Position numbers and translations under genes: made by a program. The notes beneath the pieces are model-generated. The model was given only the letters and a program-made list of their open reading frames with translations, was not told the DNA's origin and did no database searches. Of a stretch of 64,000 bases of DNA, positions 19,442 to 31,376 are shown one piece after another. The stretch is from Roridomyces roridus. Its lineage: Eukaryota; Basidiomycota; Agaricomycetes; Agaricales; Mycenaceae. The first letter of the stretch is position 1. Every line of letters starts with the position of its first letter. The stretch covers positions 884,899 through 948,898 of the forward strand of contig JARKIF010000022.1 in the NCBI GenBank assembly GCA_029378245.1, in the 5' to 3' direction.

Positions 19442-21017
19442 CCTTGAAAACGCAGCCGGGCCCATAACGACTTTTTTTACACTCGTACTTCTACATACTC
19501 TGGGCAAAAAAAACTTCGACAAGAAGTTCAGAACAATATATGCGGGAGAGAAGCAGCCTTCTACGAGAGATGATTGGATCACAATATAAAAGAAAGCAAG
19601 TTATGTAATTATGACCTGGGAGAGTAAACCTTGGCAAGCAAGGTAATATATTTATTCATTGTTCAGAATTATACGCAAAGCAGTCTCGGCGAGGGTGCTG
19701 CCTTGATGTTCCCTGTGACACAGTCGCTATCTTTCCTCCCTACAGAGTCTGACATGCGTAGGAAAAATGGAGAAGTCCGGATAGAATACGCATTACCTGG
19801 ATTCGGCGGGTACGAGTCTCGGAAATTCTTGTCAGTTTGGGTCCGCGGAACTACTGAGCACTAGTGTTTCACTTGCCTCGCTGACTGGGCCGGACTAGTC
19901 GGTTCCACTGGCGGTTCCAGGCAAGGCCCTCGTGTTTCACCGTTGTTGCAAGCGAATTTTTATCATTTGAACCCCAAGTGATGCCGGCCTGCTGGACGCC
20001 AAGAGTGAGTACGTACGTTCCTGATGCTTTGACCTGGCTTACTGACGAGTCTGGAGCACAGGGACCGCCAATCTTCACTCACGGATTTCTTCCCGTAAGT
20101 AGGCAACGAATGCAAGCGCCAAATTCGTGGGCGGTCGGGTCTGCACGGCTCTGTTACGGATCGTTGATTGCACTGTTGGCAGGCGCGTAGTCCTAACACG
20201 CCGGGCTAGGCGCCGGCTTGGTCGCTAAAGCGCTAACTTGGCTTGTGCCTCGTGTGCCTCGTCGTTGCTTGGGAGAAAGAGATAGGTACCGCTGCGACTG
20301 TCGAGTTTTTCCAAGTTCAAACGCAACGGATAAAATAGGTAAGCATCTTGGCGATCTGCAGGGGCGGCACCTTACGGTAGATTGGTGGGAATACTCTGGG
20401 CAGAAAAATACGTACCTGTACTGTGAGGAACGATGAAACTCATCACGATCGCCTGTAATGTATCGGCCCGGAGTCCGGTGACCAAACTGAGTGTACCGGT
20501 TGTGATTTGATTGCCGCTTTTGCTCCTCGCCTCCTCATCCGCGTCGCTGCCACTGCCCCGTTCGCCCAGGTCGTGCCTCCGAACCTCAAATTGACCGTAT
20601 CTACTCTTCATCATCACATCGGGCCGTGTGAGCAAGCTCGAGTGCTCGCCAAGAGCCTTCCCAGGCTCCTCCATTGCCCGCAGATTCATGCCAGCCTCCT
20701 TGCGGGACACCGATGCCATACTCATAGTTATTCGACCTTGATTCATGAAATGACTCGCGTCGTCGTCGTTGACCGAGTGAAAAGCGAACATTCCTGGTCT
20801 TCACACGGAGAAGTGCGACATCGAAGCACCGCCGGTGAATGTAGCTGGTAAGAAACTATTATGCTATGCGCATAGTCGATCCTTGGAGCTAATCTTAGGC
20901 ACAACTACCTTGCCCCAGTTGGCTTCTAGGACGAACACTGCATCGCTCGAGCTGTAAAAAGGGTCAGGTATCCGTCGAATTTCCTCACCGCGGTCTTCTG
21001 CTCTCACTCGTTCCAAC
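19442..21017. other. Intergenic region without a recognisable gene
   Basis: Several open frames of 60-140 codons occur on both strands (for example 20507-20851 plus strand), but none has a motif, signal peptide or splice structure that supports a gene. The stretch just before 21018 (AGCTGTAAAAAGGG, 20950-20963) may hold the oxidase promoter. Confidence 0.4.
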
Positions 21018-23303
21018 ATGCGCTCCACCAATCTCCTCTCCCTCATTCCCTTCGTTCGCCTCGCAATGGCACAGAACACCTGGTCCTTTGTGCAGCAGGG
21101 CAACTCGGGCATCATCCCTCTCGAGCTCATCAATCTCTCGCCCACGCTGGCCCTCATGTACGACCGCCCCTACACCACCCCACTCAAGCTTCCCAACGGC
21201 GAGTCTGGGCTGGTCTTTGGCATTTTGACACCAACACGGCGACCCCGCTCGAGGTCAAGACCAACTCCTTCTGGTGAGTTTGACATTCTCTGTCAAAATT
21301 CTGTTGTTTATGCGATGAAAGCGCTGGCGGGGCTTTTATATCTAACGGTACGCTCGTCTCTGTCGGTGGCCAACCGGAAGACGACATTCCCGGGTGGGGA
21401 AACGCTACCGACGGTCGGATGGCCATCCGTCTCTTCGGTCCCTGCACCTCCGCGGACGGCACTGGTCCTGGTTGCACCGTCTTCGAGGACCCGGAGAACC
21501 TCCACCTCGTCGTGACGCGTTGGTACCCGACGGCCCTGCGGATTGCTGATGGCAGCCTCATGATCATGGGGGGCAGCGACATCCTGACGACCTTCAACGG
21601 GGCCGACATTGCGCAGAACAACATCGAGTTTTTCCCGCCGCGCAAGGGAGAAGAGGGGACGGTGCGGCCCAACCAGTTCTTGGCCGACACTCTGCCAGCG
21701 AACTTGTTCCCTCGGTATGGCTTTTATCTTGCTTTTTGTGATTATGATACCAATTGTGCAATGCAGTTCGCAGGTCCTCCCGTCCGGCCACATTCTCATG
21801 ATCGCCAACAACAAGTCTGCCGTCTACGACGTCGACACCAACACCGAACTCATGCGCCTTCCCGACCTCCCCAATGGCGTTCGCATCGGTGTGCCCTTCG
21901 ACGGGTTTGCTCAGTTGCTCCCTCTCTCGCCTCCCCTCTACGAACCCACCGTTCTCGCGTGCGGTGGTTCCAACAAGCCGGACACGATCACTGTCGAGGA
22001 GATGTCCAACCAGGACGTCGCTACGACTCAATGCTCGCGCATCACGTTGACTCCGGCTGGAATCACTGCCGGCTGGGAGGTCGAGCAACTCCCAGACCCA
22101 CGTCTTCTGCCTGAGACTGTTCTCTTGCCCAACGGCGATGTGGTTATCATCAACGGCGCGCATACTGGGCAAGTCACACACTTCAGTTTCAACTCGATAC
22201 TTATTTTTCTCATCAGCTACTCTGGGTATCCTTCCGTCGGCGACTCGGGCGCCATCAACGGTAACGTGGATCACCCTGCCACGACTCCTATCATGTATAA
22301 GCCCTCGCTGCCCGCCGGACAGAGGTGTTTCGTTTCGCAATTGCCTCCCAATTCCTCACTGATGTTTTGCACGCAGACTCACTCAGGTTGGGCTGCCCAC
22401 AAGTTTTGTGAGAGGAAGAACAGATACTGTATTCAACAAGCAGGGCTGGTATTTATACAGGCTGCGTATCTAGGATTGGTAAGGCAAGTAAAAGTACATG
22501 TGCTCAGACTGAGTCAGCCAGCAGTTTCCATGTGCTGTTGGAGACTCGTCCACATGGTTTTAGCAATATGAAACATAAGAAAATAAAGGTTGAATGTTCA
22601 GGCAGTTGGATTAGGACTCGAACACGGTCACGTTGTCCGAGGAGCCGGGTCTCCTACAACAACAAGCCCCATTCCGCGCATGTACCACTCCGCTGCGACG
22701 CTCACTGCCAAAGGGTAATTTTCAACGTTCTCACCGAAATCTTGGTCGCTAATATCGCCCAGAAACATCATGGTCGCGGCTTCCAACCCCCATCCTTTCG
22801 TTCTCTCCGCGGACAACAACCCCAACAACTACTCTTACCCCTCCGAGTACCGCGTCGAGTATCTCAACCCCGATTTTATCACCAACGGCTCGCCCCGTCC
22901 TGTCATCTCCAAGTCTCCCTCTCAGCTTGCGTTCAACGCCCAGGGCACTATCACGGTTACTATCCCGTCCACTCTCGCTGCTGGAGAACTTCAGGGTACG
23001 TCTGCATCTCAACTTCTCACGCAATTTCACTCACAACTACGAACAGTCTCTCTCATTGACATGGGCTACATCACTCACGGCTGGCACGCCGGCCAACGCC
23101 TCGTCTTCCTCGAGCACACCCTGTCTGGCAACACTCTGACCATCACCGCGCCGCCCAACGGCAATATCTACAGCCCCGGACCCGGTTGGATCTACGTCGT
23201 CGCTGATGGTGTCTGGAGCGAGGGTGTCCAGAGTATGATCGGTGACGGTGGCAACCCGCCCCGCCCTGCTCAAGGTGTCCCAGTGTCCATCACCAGTGTT
23301 TGA
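21018..23303 (+). pseudogene. Glyoxal-oxidase-like copper radical oxidase, broken
   Basis: Such enzymes oxidise simple aldehydes and make extracellular H2O2. Signal peptide and kelch-type domain precede a C-terminal DUF1929. All five copper-radical ligands are placed: a Cys split across the intron near 21272, Tyr in TRWYPTALRI, the Tyr-His pair in PRMYHSAATL and a His in GYITHGWHAGQR. Two lesions: after NGES in exon 1 the family sequence resumes one frame over (1- or 4-nt deletion near 21205), and between 22323 and about 22648 some 0.3 kb of unrelated sequence interrupts the region before PRMYHS. One intron (starting about 22168) uses a GC-AG pair. It is probably a recent pseudogene; an assembly error could explain the deletion but not the insertion. 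Confidence 0.85.
22330..22645. other. Foreign or abnormal segment inside the oxidase gene
   Basis: Family sequence stops after PAGQR and resumes at TTTSPIPRMYHS. The interval includes a possible 50-nt intron and about 265 bp with stops in all sense frames. On the minus strand near 22620 it reads GTTCGAGTCC, a B-box-like sequence, which hints at a tRNA-derived SINE in reverse, but no full tRNA fold or target duplication could be found. Confidence 0.4.
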
Positions 23304-24270
23304 GACGGACAAGTGGCGGCGACTGAAAACTAACAGTAATCTAAATCTAATATCGTTCCTCACTTTCTTTCCTCGGTCGACTTAGAGTTATTTATTGTGA
23401 AATATATATGTGTGATTCCAATTGGTGCGAGTCAGATCCACAAGAACCCGACCGATGTACTTCCCTACAGTGGGTTTCCTTGGCACGATACGCCTGGCTG
23501 ACAAGTCGAAAACGAACGCCAAGTGTTTCGCTCACGGATGGCCCTCACTGCAATGATGAGTGGTGTGCATTGATGGGCTCAACAGTAGACATCGAACGCA
23601 CCATTCTATTCGCCCGCGACAGCAAGCTGCACGCATCCAAGATTTCTCCAGACACTATCGCTGGTTCTGCACACACACGCCCCCAGCCCACGCTCACCGA
23701 GTCCCGCTACGAAATCGGAAGACGAGTCACAACGTCCCGAGATAGATATTTGAAGGATTACATTCAGCTGAATGAGGAATCGCGCCTGCGCGGAGAATGG
23801 AGGGTTCATAAAGGTTCAATGGATATTCGAGTGGAACCACAGACCGAGGATTTCCAGCCATGCCCAGAGCCACGAGACTTGTGTGCATGATGTATCCGTT
23901 GACTGAGACGATCCATTGGTCCAGGTAGTCAGAGGCCGACAACAAGGACGCCACAGCAACGCAGTGAGATTTAGCTAGGACCCCAATATCCAAGTTGCCA
24001 GCCAAACAAAAGCTTGGATTGCGCGCATTTCGAAAGATCACTGGAATGAGTCGATTCTTGCTCGAATCCGGCCGTAGAGAGAACACGAGGCTTGCATAGG
24101 GTGGAAACTCGGTGAGAGGAGCAGGAACGGTTGAACGCGAGGACCGTCTCTGCGCGCAGGGGCAATGGGCTGTGACAATGAGCCATGGGCGTTTGGTGCA
24201 AGGAGGGATTACATAAGTCTAAACATGTGCAATCAGACGCGGGAGCAATCTGCTTTTCTTCCTCATCACC
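23304..24270. other. Intergenic region, no recognisable gene
   Basis: Open frames exist on both strands (23408-23890 plus, 23727-24086 minus), neither with identifiable domains. The minus frame has a protein-like composition and could be the end of an unrecognised gene divergent from the CCDC137-like gene. Confidence 0.3.
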
Positions 24271-25130
24271 ATGCCGCACAAACGCGCCAAACGCTCCGTC
24301 CGCGACCAACAACGGTCCCAGAAGTGCGTTCACCGTCCTCTCCACCTCAAGCTCGTCTCGGAACTCACCGGATCTACTCAGTGGGACAGATCTCGCACCT
24401 GGCCGTGGTGCCCAAACCCAAGACGACGAGGCACTACCAAAGTCCTTCCTCCGAGCTCTCAACGCCGACAAGGTACGAACGGAGTTTCGTGCGAAACGCA
24501 AGCTCCGTGATGAGGGTGGCGATGGAGATGGGAAGAAGGCGTCGAAGCGGCGGAAGGTGGAATCGGTGGCTGATGCAAAGATACGTCCTGGAGAGACGTT
24601 GGGGCATTTCAACAAGTGCGTCCTCGAGGTTTCATTCTCTTCGTCCTCGTTGACCTGGGTTCAGACGAATCGAGGCGGATATGAGACCTCTCGTGCGAGA
24701 CGCTGTCCAGTCGTCGCGGGCTACCCAACGAGCTGCCAAGAAGGACAAGTCTTCTACGTCTTCCAACAAGCCCTCGATACCCTCCTCCGAGCCCACTCCC
24801 ACCTCCAAAAAACCTGCAAAACCGCCCTCCTCCTCTACCCCTCCCGTCGACAAACACGCCCACCGTCCCAAAGAGTTCCTAAATACATCGACATCCGCTC
24901 CACGCAGGCTGAACGACATCGCTATGGCTCCACCAGACCTCTCCAACTCTGGATTCGCCCGTAAAGCGTCCTCTGCAAAGAATGGGAGCGGGAAGAAGAC
25001 GAAAGCTGACGCGCTTCTCTCACCCGCGCAGGCCTTGCAGATGGCCAAGGCGCGAGAAGAGGCGGTGGCGAGGTATCGGGAGTTGAAGGAGAAACGGAGG
25101 AGGGAGGCGGGGAGGGAAGATGGGGAGTAG
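24271..25130 (+). CDS. CCDC137-like basic nucleolar coiled-coil protein
   Basis: Three exons join cleanly: 24271-24322, an exon starting after CTACTCAG at 24381 (into GTDLAPGRGAQTQDDEALPK), and one starting after GGTTCAG at 24665. The N-terminus MPHKRAKRSVRDQQ, the conserved IRPGETLGHFNKRIEADMRP, an APPDL motif and a C-terminal helix AREEAVARYRELKEKRRRE match a fungal family resembling human CCDC137, a basic nucleolar protein thought to act around ribosome biogenesis. The protein is about 255 residues and appears intact. At least five decayed fragments of its 3' half lie at 40.2, 48.3, 50.5, 51.4 and 61.3 kb, making this the likely source copy. Confidence 0.7.
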
Positions 25131-25545
25131 AGGTGCGTCGATTCTTTTCGGTGGTTTGCTGCTCATACTTACAGAGTCTCCGACCACAGTACCATTTGAT
25201 GTATCTAGGGCTTGTTGCTATTCCATGGGCGATTCGAACCGAGTGTGCCCTCAGCTTCTCCCCTGTCCACTCAATCCAATCGTCTGGTTGATCCGCCTTG
25301 AACGACTGGTATATGCTCATACTCTCCAGGATTGTATCTTTCGGTTTTATGCTAGATAGATGATGACCTGCTGTTCTCTTTGAATTCTCCCTTTGAAGAG
25401 GTACGCGTCTTGAACCTTTCCCAGCGCGCTGTCCCATGTGCTCATCTTGACGAATTTCAGGGAGCTGCTGCGCTTGTTCGATTCGGGCCAGACACATCAT
25501 GACCACAGGTCCGCACTTTTTCGTTGAAGTGACGACCCTTTGCAT
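25131..25545 (-). CDS. Convergent hypothetical protein, C-terminal part
   Basis: A minus-strand frame reads through PDDWIEWTGEKLRAH and ends near IKWYCGRRL. The nucleotides encoding this C-terminus, CAGTACCATTTGATGTAT on the plus strand, are repeated with every decayed CCDC137-like fragment in the window, so the two genes were duplicated together as neighbours. No domain is recognised and the start is unknown. Confidence 0.3.
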
Positions 25546-26577
25546 GAACTACTCCCAGCTTATCCCCTACTCTCTCAATCCACTCTTCTCGTTGATTCGC
25601 CCTGAACGTGAACGCAGGCTAGCTACTGTATTTCATTCAGCATATTCGGCGGTCTCCGTCATGCCCCCTGGTCCTTGATTTTAGCCGGTATTCGGGAAAG
25701 TGCTATTCTACTCCGGCCACTTCACGGACGCTCCAAGACTGGAAGGAGGTTACTATGCAGCCGCCCTCAAATTGACTTTATTGTCTGTCTGCGATGTGTC
25801 CACGACGATGGATCGCAGGCAGTCGCTTCGCTCGTTCGCCCCTGTAGTCTTTCTTGAAGTGACAGCCTTCCATTCCGAATGGAATCCTTTCTCGAATGTC
25901 CTACCGGTCTCTTCTTGCTTCCGGTGGAGCCAGTGAGCTAGCTGCAGATTAAGCGGCAATCGAACTCGGGTATTACTGCTGGGCATTATATGTAGGTACG
26001 TCCAAGCTGCTTGAGATGAACTTTCATCCGACTCAGTTTTACGCAGGAAGCCCCATCCGCTGGGTTCCGTTCACCAACCTTACTCCGTGCACTGCGTACT
26101 CCGAGGGTCGAATACTGGCTGTGCTTCCTCGCCATCTGGGAATTGGCCAGAGAGCAGAACTTGAATCGTGTGGCATCTGAAAAAAAGGTCTGGTGGAAGA
26201 GTAGTCATGGGGTGGTCTGAGTCGCACGGGCTCGGTCTCGAAGATGCCTCGGAAATGTCACTTTGCATCGTACGCCCAAGCCGGTCGGACGAAATGCAAT
26301 GCGGTTAACCCTCTATAGCCGATTCAACTCGCTACGTTCCACTGTTCACCAACCTGATTCGGTGCACTGCGCAATCCGAGGGCTGTACCCGATGCACTTC
26401 CTCACCACCCCTCATCTATAGTCTCATGCTGCTCCGGTACTTCGTCTCGGCCGGCTTCCATGGGCTAATAGATTGCGGCGATGACAATTTACCGCCCCCG
26501 ATACGTACTTGAAGGCCCTGCTGCCACCTTCTTGGTGCTATATAGACCCGGCCGCGTCTTGCTTTGCCCCGCACTCG
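25546..26577. repeat. Mosaic of interspersed repeat copies
   Basis: Two related stretches (about 26045-26170 and 26330-26460), both with a GTTC[C/A]...CACCAACCT[T/G]ACTC-type core and CCGAGGG, resemble 48970-49090. 25940-26030 resembles 48860-48960 (shared GTAGGTACGTCCA). They appear to be pieces of one minus-strand sequence that occurs several times in the window. No intact gene is visible. Confidence 0.45.
26539..26545 (+). promoter_or_regulatory. TATA box of the secreted beta-trefoil-like gene
   Basis: TATATAG lies about 39 nt upstream of the ATG at 26578. Confidence 0.6.
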
Positions 26578-27384
26578 ATGACATTCAAAGCTCTTCCTCT
26601 CATCGTTCTCGCACTTTCCCTCGTGCGCGCCGCGCCCAGCGTGGCGGTAGGCGCCTTCATGCATTCCACATCGTGCAAGAGCTAACGATTCCCGCACTGG
26701 CAGGATACCGATGCCAGCCTCTCCGAAAAATTCGCAGTCCCTTGCGCCATAGTTAACGTCGGCATGAATGGGACAATTTTCACGTTCGACAAGACAGCGG
26801 ACGATTCTGACCTCGAGGTTTTCCTGCCCGTGATTTGGGAGACTTCGAACAAAATCGTGCGTCCTTTCTGGGGTGTCGTACTCGGCATGACTAATGGCAC
26901 TCCGATAGTGGAACAGATGGAATGACCCCAAATCCGACCGTTGGCTGTTCGAGAATCGGGAAACGGGCCAGTTCTTGACTGTTGACCAGACCAACGTACG
27001 TAGTACTACCGTCCTCGCCCGCGGGTGCTAACGCCGGGCATCCAAGGACTATATCATCACCAGCGACAACTTGGAAGCGACAATGTTCTCGGTCACTCAC
27101 GCTGGAGAGGGGCATCTCATGGTACGTGCTCTCTTTCCGAATACTTGCGGCTGGCTGACTGGACTGGACGAAACAGATCAAGCTGCCCTACGAAGACAAA
27201 GTGTTTGAAGCGATTTACGACGGCAGTAGTATGGAATACGCGCATGTGAGTGCAGCTAATCCCTGCTTCACTTTTTTCCCGCCTTTATTCGAGCTTGCTT
27301 GACGTACGCACCACCCAGATTGAGCTGCGTCCTGCGAATGGTGGGATTAACCAGCGGTGGATGTATACTTCTGGGTTAGATTGA
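26578..27384 (+). CDS. Small secreted beta-trefoil-like (ricin-B-like) protein
   Basis: Six exons join in frame with introns of about 50-75 nt. The product is about 150 residues with a signal peptide (MTFKALPLIVLALSLVRA). Repeated W/F-rich segments (IWNRWNDPKSDRWLFEN, GQFLTVDQTND, INQRWMYTS) resemble the QxW-type repeats of a beta-trefoil lectin, so carbohydrate binding is plausible but not shown. The last two codons before the stop are Leu-Asp. A decayed copy of the 3' half lies at 52020-52400. The first intron is assigned as GTAGGC...GGCAG from 26647; a shorter alternative exists. Confidence 0.6.
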
Positions 27385-27759
27385 TTCAGGCGGTGTCTGT
27401 TCGGCCGCCATTGTGTTTTCGCCACTTCTATGTAGCTGAATCAACTTGAAAATCGGGTACATACTGGGCCCTGACAAAACCCATTGCCTACGCGCGCTAT
27501 GAGACGTCAGAAATCGAACCTGCTTGCGATTTTCCCGATGAACCATTTCATCAAAATGCACGTGGAATTTTTTTTACTCGTTCCAGGGTGCGATTCGAAC
27601 CGGCGATATACTCAAGTATTGCAAGTGCGCGTGAATGGTAGCTCTTCCGATAAGATCCGCCTGAGGTAACGTCCCATATCATTAGGAGGCCAAACACAGG
27701 GTGAAATTCCGAATACATACAATGTGACATACAATTACAAGCGAAAATCCAGTCAAGTA
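27385..27759. other. Short intergenic region
   Basis: It lies between the 3' ends of the beta-trefoil-like and NB-ARC genes. A T-rich tract (27570-27577) precedes GATTCGAACC, which resembles a reversed tRNA B box, but no tRNA fold forms. Nothing else is supported. Confidence 0.35.
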
Positions 27760-30700
27760 TCAAACCAAGGCAGTCAACTCCAACTCCCGTGCGCTGATCT
27801 GTGTCTCCTGGGAACCCGAATCTTCCACGTTGAGTCTTTCAAGTTGAATGATCCTGCTGCTCAATTGCTGGCTGGAATGAAGAGCTACGAGCCTATCTTC
27901 GACTTGAGAAACCTTCTTCATTTGCGAGGACTGTTCAAAAAGAGTCTTGGCTTCGCCCAAAACCTTTGAATCCACCGTTCGCTCTCCTGTGCCTTCAAAA
28001 ATCTCCGCAATCCGCAGGATACAATCTGCTTTGAACTGGTGCACATCCATGTATGTGAACCCATGCAGTGCGATTTTGTACAGCGCTAGAGCCGTCTGTT
28101 CATCTTTCTGAACTGCAAAAATGTCGCCAAGACACCGAAGTGACTTCATTGTATCCAGTAGGTTCTGGGTCTTCAGTGCGAGCACCAGATATAACACTGC
28201 CCAGTTCAAGGTGGCCGAAATATCATTCATCCCATGTTCCGTGTCTGCCAATCTCTCAAGACAGAACATAACAGTTTGATCTGCTGGATTACTGGATGGC
28301 GATGAACACCGGATGAAGAAATCTCGGGCCTTCACAGTATCCTTTTGTAAGAGGAGTGCGTCTGCAGCAATCATATCACAGTCCAAAAGGGCTGCAGGGT
28401 AACGAGCTTCCTTGAACTCCACCCGTGCTTGTTCCACATCGGCAAGCACTGAGAGTGGATCTGCTCCAGTAGCAATTTCAATCAGGGCCAGATTCAGGCG
28501 AGAATAGGCTCTGTCAGTGTTCGGTGACTCATTGTTGCCCAGGGACTTCATGATTTCAAGATGGAGGGATTTTGCAGCGGTGTACTCGGTTTTCAGCAGA
28601 TGAACTTCTGCCAAATGGTTCTTGATTGTCTGTGCTGTGTATCCTTCTTTCAGCCCGCAGGTATCCAACAAGTCCTGAGCTTTGTAGCACAGCCGTGCTG
28701 CTTCAACAAAATTTCCCAAGGAGTAGCATGCTCTGATTTCAACAAGGATTGCCTGCGACTGGCCATGTATGTCGTTTCCTAGTTCTAGATATTGCTGAGC
28801 TTTCTGAGAATGTTCTCGGGCTTCTGAGTGTCTTCCTGATGTGGACAAGTGGTTCCCGATTAAACGCCAGCAATGCCCCAATCTGGACATGTCCTGTACA
28901 TCATCAAGGGCCAGCAAGGCTCTCAGGTATTCCATGGCCTTCTTGTTATCGTTGACTCGGTTTTGATAATATATTCCAAGTGTATAATACCATTCCGCTA
29001 AGAAGAGATCAGAGGACACTTTTGGATTAGTGAGACCCATTTACCCCTTTCATCCACAGCTGCATTCTTGAAAATTTCGTTTCCAAAATATATCTTCTCC
29101 TCAAAGTTGAAGCCAGGGAAATATGAAGCTGAATGGAGAAGCTCGATGATGTAGAACCTGTACACATCCTCGTTCTTCCGTGCTTCTATCATCTCACCCA
29201 TCCTCACCATGAGAGGTGACGGATATCCATGGATCATGCGAGAAAGGCTATTCAGAAGAACCACACTCTTGATGTTTTCAATGGGATCAGGACAGTCAAG
29301 GTCCAAGGATTCCGAGAGAACCCTGTTCATATTTCCCAGGTCTCTGAATGCCATGGAAAGGAAAGAAGGAGCTTGTCGAGTCATTTGAGTGGCCTGTACA
29401 CCTAGCAGTGCATGGATATGTTGTCGAAAGGCGAATTTCATCACATTTGATGGAGGGGCAATGTGACAAATGAACTCTTGTATGGGAACCAGGACCCTGA
29501 TTCGACGGGTGTTGTCCGTGTAAGCCAGGGATGTCTGCAGCAATGCCATCTTGGCACTGAGAATATTGGGAATGGGTAGTTGACCCTGGAGAAGTTCAAC
29601 ATCTGATAGCCCATCCGGGAGAATTGCAAGTAGACTGAGCAGCTGTCGAGTATCTTCTGTCATTCGAGGACTCTCGAAAGACAACTTGATGGATACATTC
29701 AGGTTGGATCTGGTGTCACTTCCTTCAGAAAGGAGATTGGTTCTTTCTGTTCTCCACTGTTCCAGAACTGTATCACAAGTTTCAAAACTAGCCACATTGG
29801 CCATCAGGCTCACAGCCAGCGGAAGATGTCCAGTAAAACGGAGGAGAGTCCTGACTTGTTCACCTTCATGAGAGCTCCCTGCAATATCCACAAAAACTTG
29901 ATATGCATCACTTTCCGACAGTGGCTTCAATGGGCTCAGAAAGGGACGTGACCATCTGATTTTCCCTGGCCGCTCGGTCCCTCGTAGAGTTACCTGGGCT
30001 TTTTCAGCTGGAACTAAGTCCTAACTTCCATTGACTCACGATGATAGCCACATGAGCAAGATCCCCCAACATGGATAAGAATTCTTCAACCTCCGGTCTT
30101 GCATCCAAGGCCTCCCAGGGAGATTCAAAGTTATCCAGAACCACCAGAGTTTGAGGTTTGACCCGGAACTGCTGGATGATTCTCCCTGGTGTTTGTGAAC
30201 CAACCTCCATCCCAGTGTGTGAAGCCACCAGCGACAGTAGCTCAGCACAATTATTTGCTGATTGGCAGGCTATGAAGTGTCGATGAGGATATTTTGCTAC
30301 AATTGTTGCATGGTGCATGGCAGCAAGGGCCAGACTTGTTTTACCCATGCCTCCTGTTCCCAGAATAGTAACTCGAGCATGGTCCTCTGTCAGACTGTGG
30401 ATAATATCATTTAGCTCTGACTCCCTCCCATGGAAAATCTGTGGTGGTGCTGGAAGAATAGACAGTGAGCTTGCGCTGTAAAGGGGATCAACTCCGCAAA
30501 GCTTGAAAGTGTTCCAGTGACCTGTTGAGGTTAAACACGACATCCCATCACCCTGGTGAGAAATACACATACAGAAATGGAAGAGTCTGAGTCAAGAATC
30601 GGTGGACATGACTCTAACAGGTGTAATAGTTCCTTGTGGCGATCCACCGCATCGAGGGACATTGTCTCCACCTTGCCTTTCAAATTCGGTTTGTATGAGG

Positions 30701-31376
30701 GTCTTGGCTGGGATTACTCAATGCTGTCTGTTAGAAAGGGCAAACTCACCCTAAATGTTTCCAGGCTGCTTTTCAACTGCAATTTATCCGCCTCCAGTTT
30801 GGAGGCATTTGTAACCTGTCTGAACAATTGCTGAATTTTGCCCATTCCCTGTTGAATTTTCATAGATGCATGCAACTGTTGAAGATTTCTAAAGGTGGGT
30901 GGTCAGTGGTGGAGTACAAGACATGAATGTCAGGTACTTTGTAAACTCTCCAATTGCAAAAAGTGCTGCATGTGAGAGCACGCCATGGGTCACATGCAAG
31001 GTGATTATGGTGCAGAGTATCTCATGTATTTCCTCGGTGGTTGAAATCCAAACTTGTGAGTTGCCAGACTTCATGGACTGACGTTGACCGTTGGTCACAT
31101 CACAGTGTTTCGAGAATCACTCACCTCAATAGACCCCAGAATTGCGAGAGTAAGAGAGGCAGTTACCGACAGGAATGGCATCTCTGCTGCATCCGAAATG
31201 TCCTTGAGGGTGGAGGCCGCAAGGTGAACATATCCGAGGAGATCCCTGAGTTTCTGCATGCTGGACGTGGGTGTGAAGGCGGGTTCCGGAATACAGACTG
31301 GGTTCTTATAGTTTTTGGCGTTCACGGCGGCCCGCAAGGCCCCATCAAAATGTTCCCTGTCAGACCGCATCTCCAC
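27760..31376 (-). CDS. NB-ARC/TPR protein (fungal NLR-like)
   Basis: STAND-type ATPases of this form are thought to act in self/non-self recognition and programmed cell death. ATG at 31376 opens a helical N-terminal domain (LKDISDAAEMPFLSV, GVLSHAALFAIGEFTK). The NB-ARC core has the P-loop ILGTGGMGKTSLALA, Walker B TLVVLDNFESPWE and GHLPLAVSLMA. About 420 C-terminal residues form degenerate TPR helices (YYTLGIYYQNRVNDNKKAMEY). Exons join through introns near 31131, 30940, 30760, 30010 and 29040. The join around 30490-30580, between the linker ending DSDSSIS and the segment DPLYSASSLSILPAPP, does not come out in frame by simple splicing, so a frameshift or unusual intron is possible there. Confidence 0.85.

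Noticed and set aside
20507..20851. 115-codon plus-strand frame upstream of the oxidase gene
   Set aside because: No signal peptide, domain or homologous exon could be recognised, and the frame is GC-rich enough to occur by chance.
25215..25245. GATTCGAACCG resembling another reversed B-box
   Set aside because: It falls inside a minus-strand reading frame with protein-like composition and lacks the rest of a tRNA.
27570..27680. Reversed B-box (GATTCGAACC) near a T tract, possible tRNA or SINE
   Set aside because: The T-arm stem does not pair, no A box or anticodon arm forms, and the T tract is on the wrong side for a Pol III terminator on the minus strand.
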